The position numbers were made by a program, and so were the translations under genes. The notes under the pieces are model-generated. The model searched no databases. It saw only the letters and a list, made by a program, of their open reading frames with translations, and was not told where the DNA came from. Positions 23,292-28,145 of a stretch of DNA of 28,145 nucleotides are shown here, piece after piece; the stretch's first letter is position 1; every line of letters starts with the position of its first letter. This DNA comes from an uncultured Atopobiaceae bacterium (GTDB taxonomy: Bacteria > Actinomycetota > Coriobacteriia > Coriobacteriales > Atopobiaceae): positions 1 to 28,145 of the forward strand of contig CAAGLU010000156.1 of NCBI GenBank assembly GCA_900770865.1, written 5' to 3'.

Positions 23292-23353
23292 CGGCTTGGT
23301 GATGGCTGGGCCTTCTCGCATATCGATTCGCTCGTCACAGATTGGAGAACTAC

Positions 23354-24235
23354 ATGGCAGAAAACGTCGACAAGGTCGAGAAGAACTTCCACCTGGACCA
23401 GCCGTTCGCCAACGACAAGGGCTTCTACCTCAAGGGCGCCAACGACCTTGACTGGGGCATGAAGAAGCACCTCGCGAACATCTTTGACCCCAAGAGCGGC
23501 AACACCGTCATGTTCGCCTTCGACCATGGCTACTTCATGGGGCCCGCCACCGGCCTGGAGCGTCTTGACCTGCTCCTGCCCGAGCTCGCACCCTACATGG
23601 ACTGCATGATGGGTACCCGCGGCATGATGCGCACCTGCCTGCCCCCCGAGTGCGTTGCAAACAAGGGCATCGCCCTGCGCGTCTCGGCCGGCTCTTCGAT
23701 GATCCAGGACGACCTCTCCCATGAGGTCGTGAACGTTGACATCGACGACGCCATCCGCATGAACGCCGACTGCATGGCAGTCCAGGTCTTCATCGGCGCC
23801 GACGGCCAGCTCGAGAGCCTCGATAACGTGAACCAGGTCATCAACGCCGGCATGGCCTACGACATCCCCACCATGGGCGTTACCGCGGTGGGCAAGGATA
23901 TGGAGCGCACGAGCCGCTACTTCGAGCTTGCGACCAGGATCATCGCCGAAATGGGCGTCCAGATCGTGAAGACCTACCAGTGCGACGAGTTCGAGAAGGT
24001 CGTCGCGGGCTGCCCGGTGCCCATCGTGGTCGCTGGCGGCAAGAAGCTCGCCGAGCCTGACGCGCTCGCACTTGCCTACGACGTGATGCGCAAGGGCGCA
24101 CACGGCGTGGATATGGGCCGCAACATCTTCCAGAGCCCGCACCCCGTCGAGATGGCCAAGGCCATCCGCATGATTGTTCACGAGGGCGCCACCGACAAGG
24201 AGGCCTGGGAGTTCTACCAGGACGCCATCCACTAG
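23354..24235 (+). CDS. lsrF: LsrF, phospho-AI-2 degradation thiolase (DeoC/FbaB aldolase fold)
   Basis: A 293-residue protein, nearly the 291 of E. coli LsrF. Shared segments include LDWGMKKHL, DPKSGNTVMFAFDHGYFMGPATGLERLD (cited by parts), CTRG-like GTRGMMR, VGKDMERTSRYFELATRI, AEMGVQIVKTY with Lys206, GCPVPIVVAGGKKL and GVDMGRNIFQ. Lys206 matches the lysine (K203) that acts in the E. coli enzyme. LsrF transfers an acetyl group from the isomerised phospho-AI-2 product to CoA, giving acetyl-CoA and DHAP. The start ATG 23354 follows TTGGAGAAC; the TTG in that site at 23342 is rejected as start. It is the last lsr gene before a terminator. Confidence 0.94.
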   Translation: MAENVDKVEKNFHLDQPFANDKGFYLKGANDLDWGMKKHLANIFDPKSGNTVMFAFDHGYFMGPATGLERLDLLLPELAPYMDCMMGTRGMMRTCLPPECVANKGIALRVSAGSSMIQDDLSHEVVNVDIDDAIRMNADCMAVQVFIGADGQLESLDNVNQVINAGMAYDIPTMGVTAVGKDMERTSRYFELATRIIAEMGVQIVKTYQCDEFEKVVAGCPVPIVVAGGKKLAEPDALALAYDVMRKGAHGVDMGRNIFQSPHPVEMAKAIRMIVHEGATDKEAWEFYQDAIH

Positions 24236-24279
24236 GCGCACTCGTACACTGGACTGCCATCCAGTCCAAATGCAAGCAG

Positions 24280-24315
24280 GGGAGGGCCACTTCGTTGGCC
24301 CTCCCTTTCTGTTGT
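24280..24315 (+). terminator. Rho-independent terminator of the lsrACDBF operon
   Basis: GGGAGGGCCA (24280-24289) pairs with TGGCCCTCCC (24296-24305) around CTTCGT, followed by TTTCTGTTGT. A second smaller hairpin, TGGACT/AGTCCA (24250-24268), precedes it. Confidence 0.9.
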
Positions 24316-24351
24316 CGCAGGGTGGGGTCGCGTGTGCGCGCTGCCCTGCGC

Positions 24352-24357
24352 TATAAT
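24352..24357 (+). promoter_or_regulatory. Consensus -10 box for the asp23-like/fakA/recG operon
   Basis: TATAAT lies 61 bases before the ATG of the Asp23-family gene and just after the lsr terminator. No good -35 is visible at 16-18 bases upstream, where the DNA is GC-rich. Confidence 0.55.
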
Positions 24358-24417
24358 TGCTAGGACTTATGTCAGTAACAATGCCTCCGTCCTGCGGGGG
24401 CTTTGAGAGGAGACCCC

Positions 24418-24768
24418 ATGGCCGGTGTCGTTCCGGGAACGCTCAAGGTGTCTAACGACTGCATCGCAGACCTGGCTGGCTACGCCGCGCTGGAGTGCTA
24501 CGGCGTCGTTGGCATGGCGGCCATCGACGAGCAGGCCGGCGTCGCGCAGCTCCTGCCCACCAACCGCCTCCGTCGTGGCATTGACGTCGACGTCACGCCA
24601 GATGGGCACCTCTCGGTCGACCTCCACGTCATTGTCGAGCAGGGCGTCAACATGGCGTCCGTCGTGAACAACCTCACCAGCTCGGTCAAGTTCATCCTGA
24701 AGCAGATCGCCGAGCTCGATGACGTCAAGGTCACTGTCCACATCGAGGGCCTCCGCTCCAATCGCTAG
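24418..24768 (+). CDS. Asp23/Gls24-family protein (YloU-like)
   Basis: A 116-residue protein. It starts GTLKVSNDCIADLAGYAALECYGVVGMA, the helix-plus-GVVG pattern of the Asp23 (DUF322) family, followed by the alternating strands IDVDVTPDG, LSVDLHVIVEQGVNM and DVKVTVHIEGL. Members are linked to envelope stress in Gram-positive bacteria and often sit beside a DAK2/FakA gene, as here. GAGAGGAG lies 5 bases before the ATG. The usual Bacillus neighbour rpmB is 9.7 kb away, with the lsr block in between. Confidence 0.88.
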   Translation: MAGVVPGTLKVSNDCIADLAGYAALECYGVVGMAAIDEQAGVAQLLPTNRLRRGIDVDVTPDGHLSVDLHVIVEQGVNMASVVNNLTSSVKFILKQIAELDDVKVTVHIEGLRSNR

Positions 24769-24801
24769 GCCGCCGCAGAGAAAGAACAGAGGTCCAATAA
24801 G

Positions 24802-26472
24802 ATGATCGCGTCAGTCATCCGCACGTGCTTCCCCGTGGCGGCGAACGTCGTTGCCGAGCGAGCCGAGGAGATCAACAAGCTCAACGTCTTCCCCGTCCCT
24901 GATGGAGATACCGGCACCAACATGTCGCTAACCCTGGGGACCGTCGTCAAGGAGGTGGAGGCGCTTCCGCAGGACGCCACCATCGAGGACATCGCCAAGG
25001 CAATCACCCACGGCTCGCTCATGGGCGCGCGCGGCAACTCCGGTGTCATCACCTCCCAGATCCTGCGCGGCCTCGCCGAGGGGCTCTGCGATGCCAAGGA
25101 CCAGGACAACCCCACGGTCGCCGACATCGCGCACGCGTTCCGCCGCTCGGTGAAGGTTGCCTTCAAGGCCGTGCGCAAGCCCGTCGAGGGAACCATCCTC
25201 ACCGTCTTGCGTGACATGTCCACCCGCGCCGACCAGCTCGAGAAGGCTCACATCACGGCAACCGAGATGCTCGATGCGCTGGTCATCGAGGCCTACGAGT
25301 CCGTTGCCCGCACGCCCGAGCTCCTGCCCGTCCTCAAGGAGAATGGCGTTGTCGACTCCGGCGCCTTTGGCTTCGCCACCTTCTTCGAGGCCTTCGTGAA
25401 CGCCGTCGAGGGCAAGGCGGGTGAGGTCTCTGACTTCAAGACCACCGTGGACTCTTCGGATGCCAAGGCTGCCGTCTCCTCCAAGGTGGCCATCGAGCTC
25501 AACGACGACTGGGAAGGCTCGCAGTACCGCTACTGCAACGAGTTCCTCTTCCACGCTAACGACGAGTCCTTCGACCGTGACGCCGCGCTCGCGTTTCTCG
25601 CCACGATGGGCGATTGCGAGCTGCTCGTGGGCGAGTACCCAGACTTCAAGGTGCACGTGCACTCCAACACGCCCGACAAGGTCCTTGCCTACATGCTCGA
25701 GCGCGGCCAGATCTTTGAGGTCTTCATTCACAACATGGACCTCGAGGCCCACGAGCGCACAGCAAAGATTGCGGCCGACAAGGCTGCCGAGGAAAAGGCC
25801 CCCAAGAAGCCGCTGGGCTTTGTCGCGGTGGCCGCGGGCTCGGGCGAGGCGTCGATTCTCACCTCGCTCGGCGTCGACGTGGTTGTCTCTGGCGGGCAGA
25901 CCATGAACCCCTCCACGGCAGACATTCTCGCCGCGGTCGAGAAGGCCAATGCAGAGAACGTGATCGTGCTCCCCGACAACGGCAACATCCGCATGGCCGC
26001 CGAGGCCGCCGCCTCCGCCTGCGAGGACGCTCACGTTGCCGTAGTTCCCACCAAGACCGTCCCGCAGGCCTTCTCGGCGATGTTCGTGGCAGACCCCGAG
26101 GGCACCCTCGAGGACAACGTCGAGGCCATGACCGATGCGGTCTCTGAGGTACGCGGCGGCGAGGTCACCCGTGCCGTGCGCGACTCCCAGGCCGCAGACG
26201 GCTCGCCCATCCATGCCGGTGACGTCATGGGCATAGAGGACGGTGCCATCACCGTGGTGGGTTCCTCGGTGAAGGACGTCACCGTTGAGCTCATCCGCCG
26301 CATGCAGGAGGCAGAGGAGGGCGACACCCTCACCATCCTCGCCGGCAAGGATCTTGACGATGCCTCCTTCCAGGAGATCCTCGACGCCATCTCGGCAGCC
26401 GAGCCCTCGCTCGAGCTAGACTCCCACCGCGGTGAGCAGCCCCTCTATCCCATCGTCTTCTCCATCGAGTAG
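24802..26472 (+). CDS. DAK2-domain protein, YloV/FakA-type fatty acid kinase ATPase subunit
   Basis: A 556-residue protein, close to FakA (548 in S. aureus). The N-terminal DAK2 kinase domain (about 1-200) has NVFPVPDGDTGTN with Asp34, Asp36 and Asn40 for Mg-ATP, then GARGNSGVITSQILRG, KPVEGTILTV and GVVDSGAFGF. The middle and C-terminal domains include KVHVHSNTPDKVL, VSGGQTMNPSTADIL and VLPDNGNIRMAA, all FakA-type. FakA phosphorylates fatty acids bound to a separate FakB protein, feeding exogenous fatty acids into phospholipid synthesis; no fakB is in the window. An AGAGG site lies about 9 bases upstream of the ATG. It is co-directional with the Asp23-like gene (33-base gap). Confidence 0.9.
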   Translation: MIASVIRTCFPVAANVVAERAEEINKLNVFPVPDGDTGTNMSLTLGTVVKEVEALPQDATIEDIAKAITHGSLMGARGNSGVITSQILRGLAEGLCDAKDQDNPTVADIAHAFRRSVKVAFKAVRKPVEGTILTVLRDMSTRADQLEKAHITATEMLDALVIEAYESVARTPELLPVLKENGVVDSGAFGFATFFEAFVNAVEGKAGEVSDFKTTVDSSDAKAAVSSKVAIELNDDWEGSQYRYCNEFLFHANDESFDRDAALAFLATMGDCELLVGEYPDFKVHVHSNTPDKVLAYMLERGQIFEVFIHNMDLEAHERTAKIAADKAAEEKAPKKPLGFVAVAAGSGEASILTSLGVDVVVSGGQTMNPSTADILAAVEKANAENVIVLPDNGNIRMAAEAAASACEDAHVAVVPTKTVPQAFSAMFVADPEGTLEDNVEAMTDAVSEVRGGEVTRAVRDSQAADGSPIHAGDVMGIEDGAITVVGSSVKDVTVELIRRMQEAEEGDTLTILAGKDLDDASFQEILDAISAAEPSLELDSHRGEQPLYPIVFSIE

Positions 26473-26478
26473 CGGCTC

Positions 26479-28145
26479 ATGGGTGTTCCGCAGCAGGCGC
26501 CCGTGGGCACTGCCCCGAGCGTCGGGGCCGCTGCGGGACGCATCGACAGGACGCTCGCCCTCACAGACGGCGTGTCGCGCTTGCGCTACGTCTCGTCGCG
26601 GGGGGCGTCCTCGCGGCTTGACGCACTGGAGCGCTTGGGCATCCATCGCGTGCGCGACCTCTTCCTGCATATCCCGCACCGCTACGTTGACTACTCCCAC
26701 GTGGTTCCCATAAGCCATGCGGACGTGGGCAGCGAGGTCACGGTGGTGGGCACCGTCGACAAGGTGGAGCTCAAGCGGCCGCGGCCTCGCCTCACGGTGG
26801 TCGAGCTCTACGTGTTCGACCAGACGGGTGTGCTCTCGGCGAGCTTCTTCGGGCAGCCCTGGCTGGCCGAGCAGGTCAAGCGCGGCGACAAGGTGGCGCT
26901 CTCGGGCAAAGTCGAGTTTGCCTACGGCTTCAAGCGGATGCGGGCGCCCTTCCACGAGGTTCTCGATTCTGACGCCAGCGCCTCAGCCTACAGGCGCGTT
27001 CTGCCCGTGCATCCTGTGGGGGAGGGTATCACCACCTCCTGGATGCGCCGCATTGTCTCGTGCGCCCTTGCCGACGTGGGGGACGTGGCAGACTGGCTGC
27101 CGGCCCCGCTCGCCGCGCGCCACGGGCTCATGACGCTCGCGCGTGCTATCCGCGAGGTCCACTTTCCGCAGACCCTTGCCACGGCCGAGCAGGCTAGAAG
27201 GCGCCTCGCCTACGACGAGCTCCTCTGCCTCCAGGTGGCCCTTCTCAGCCGCCAGGCCATCGAGCTGGGTGACGTCCGCGCTACCACGCACAAGGTATCC
27301 GGTCCCCACATGGATGCCCTGCTTGCCGCGCTGCCCTTCTCGCTTACGGACGAGCAGCGCGCTGCCTCGGACCGGATTCTTGCGGACATGGCAGCCCCCC
27401 GCATCATGAACCGCCTGCTCCTGGGCGACGTTGGCACGGGCAAGACGGCCGTCGCAGCCGTGGCGCTTGCCGCCGTGGCAGATACGGGCACCCAGGCCGC
27501 CGTCATGGCCCCCACCTCGGTCCTTGCGCGCCAGTATGCCGAGAAGCTCGGGCCCGTGCTCGACGCGGCGGGCATCACCTGGGCGCTTGTCACGGGGGCG
27601 ACGCCCGCTGCCGAGCGCGCGGAGACGGTTAGGCGCACGGCGGCTGGCGAGCTTTGCGTGACCTTTGGCACCACGGCGCTCCTCTCGGACGACATCGCAT
27701 TCGCTCGTCTCACGTTTGTGGTCATTGACGAGCAGCATCGCTTTGGCGTGGACCAGCGCGCTTCACTACGCCGCAAGGGGGCAGGGGCGGACCTTCTCAC
27801 CATGACGGCAACGCCCATTCCGCGCACGCTCGCGCTCTCCATCTACGGTGACGTGTCGCTTTCGTGCATACGCAGGCGCCCCAGGGCCACCGCCGGCGTC
27901 ACCACGCGCGTCATCACGCCCGAGAACCTCGACCTCGCCTACGGCTCCATCCGCAGCGCCGTGGAGGCGGGTCACCAGGCCTACGTGATCTGCCCCCTGG
28001 TAGATGATGCTGACACCGGCGACAGCCTAGGGACGGACCTCGACGACGTCCCAGAGTCGCAGCGCAGTCGGAGCGCCCACGTGCGCTCCGCCACCTCGAC
28101 CGTGGCCGAGCTCTCGGAGCGCATCTTCCCGGACCTTGCCTGCGC
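26479..28145 (+). CDS. recG: ATP-dependent DNA helicase RecG, N-terminal part (cut by window end)
   Basis: The first 555 codons are present. A wedge/OB-fold region (about 45-190) contains LGIHRVRDLFLHIPHRYVDYS and VGTVDKVELKRPRPRL. The helicase core has Walker A GDVGTGKT at 316-323, DEQH at 417-420 followed by RFGV, and TATPIPRTLALSIYGD, which is diagnostic for RecG. RecG drives branch migration and fork reversal during DNA repair. An acidic stretch follows ICPLVDD (DADTGDSLGTDLDD) before SATSTVAEL. The ATG at 26479 lies 6 bases after the fakA stop, but no strong ribosome site precedes it; coupling to the upstream gene or a nearby GTG start is possible. Order yloU-yloV-recG is conserved in Gram-positives. 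Confidence 0.92.
   Translation, partial: MGVPQQAPVGTAPSVGAAAGRIDRTLALTDGVSRLRYVSSRGASSRLDALERLGIHRVRDLFLHIPHRYVDYSHVVPISHADVGSEVTVVGTVDKVELKRPRPRLTVVELYVFDQTGVLSASFFGQPWLAEQVKRGDKVALSGKVEFAYGFKRMRAPFHEVLDSDASASAYRRVLPVHPVGEGITTSWMRRIVSCALADVGDVADWLPAPLAARHGLMTLARAIREVHFPQTLATAEQARRRLAYDELLCLQVALLSRQAIELGDVRATTHKVSGPHMDALLAALPFSLTDEQRAASDRILADMAAPRIMNRLLLGDVGTGKTAVAAVALAAVADTGTQAAVMAPTSVLARQYAEKLGPVLDAAGITWALVTGATPAAERAETVRRTAAGELCVTFGTTALLSDDIAFARLTFVVIDEQHRFGVDQRASLRRKGAGADLLTMTATPIPRTLALSIYGDVSLSCIRRRPRATAGVTTRVITPENLDLAYGSIRSAVEAGHQAYVICPLVDDADTGDSLGTDLDDVPESQRSRSAHVRSATSTVAELSERIFPDLAC

Noticed and set aside
24361..24417. Riboswitch in the leader of the Asp23-like gene
   Set aside because: The 57-base leader is too short and shows no recognisable aptamer pattern.

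Overview
The window reads as chromosomal DNA of a high-GC Gram-positive bacterium, most likely a member of the Coriobacteriia (Olsenella/Atopobium/Collinsella relatives). The basis is GC-rich third codon positions, strong GGAGG ribosome sites, the housekeeping gene order, a four-cysteine L28, and a Tat-type lipoprotein signal. The taxonomic call is inference; there is no rRNA gene to confirm it. I see no tRNA, CRISPR array or transposase gene.

Layout. 1-927: end of a LivG-LivF branched-chain amino acid ABC transporter operon. 928-1202: repeat-rich gap with a palindrome and two related hairpin units. 1203-6475: compact priA-def-fmt-rsmB run. 6508-10712: promoter, MarR regulator and two overlapping ABC exporter subunits that look like an asymmetric heterodimer. 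10709-12061 (minus): membrane-anchored NodB-type polysaccharide deacetylase. 12062-12522: gap with a long imperfect inverted repeat and a terminator. 12523-12705 (minus): FmdB-like zinc ribbon. 12905-14269: fusion of a HAD phosphatase with thiamine pyrophosphokinase. 14303-14460: intergenic repeat cluster. 14547-14735 (minus): rpmB. 14921-24235: complete Lsr-type AI-2 uptake and processing locus. 24418-28145: Asp23-family protein, FakA/YloV-like DAK2 protein and the first 555 codons of recG.

The centrepiece is the Lsr locus. On the minus strand lie lsrR, lsrK and a small cupin; divergent from them are lsrA, lsrC, lsrD, lsrB and lsrF. This reproduces the enterobacterial lsrRK / lsrACDBFG arrangement, except that no LsrG is present and a cupin sits in the cluster. 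The expected flow is binding of AI-2 by the lipoprotein LsrB, import by LsrACD, phosphorylation by LsrK, derepression of LsrR, and degradation by LsrF after an isomerisation step that the cupin may supply.

The housekeeping skeleton (priA-def-fmt-rsmB ... thiN-rpmB-yloU-yloV-recG, with rpmB on the opposite strand) matches the order known from Bacillus subtilis. Against it, two blocks look like insertions: marR-ABC-ABC-deacetylase-fmdB between rsmB and thiN, and the whole lsr-cupin block between rpmB and yloU.
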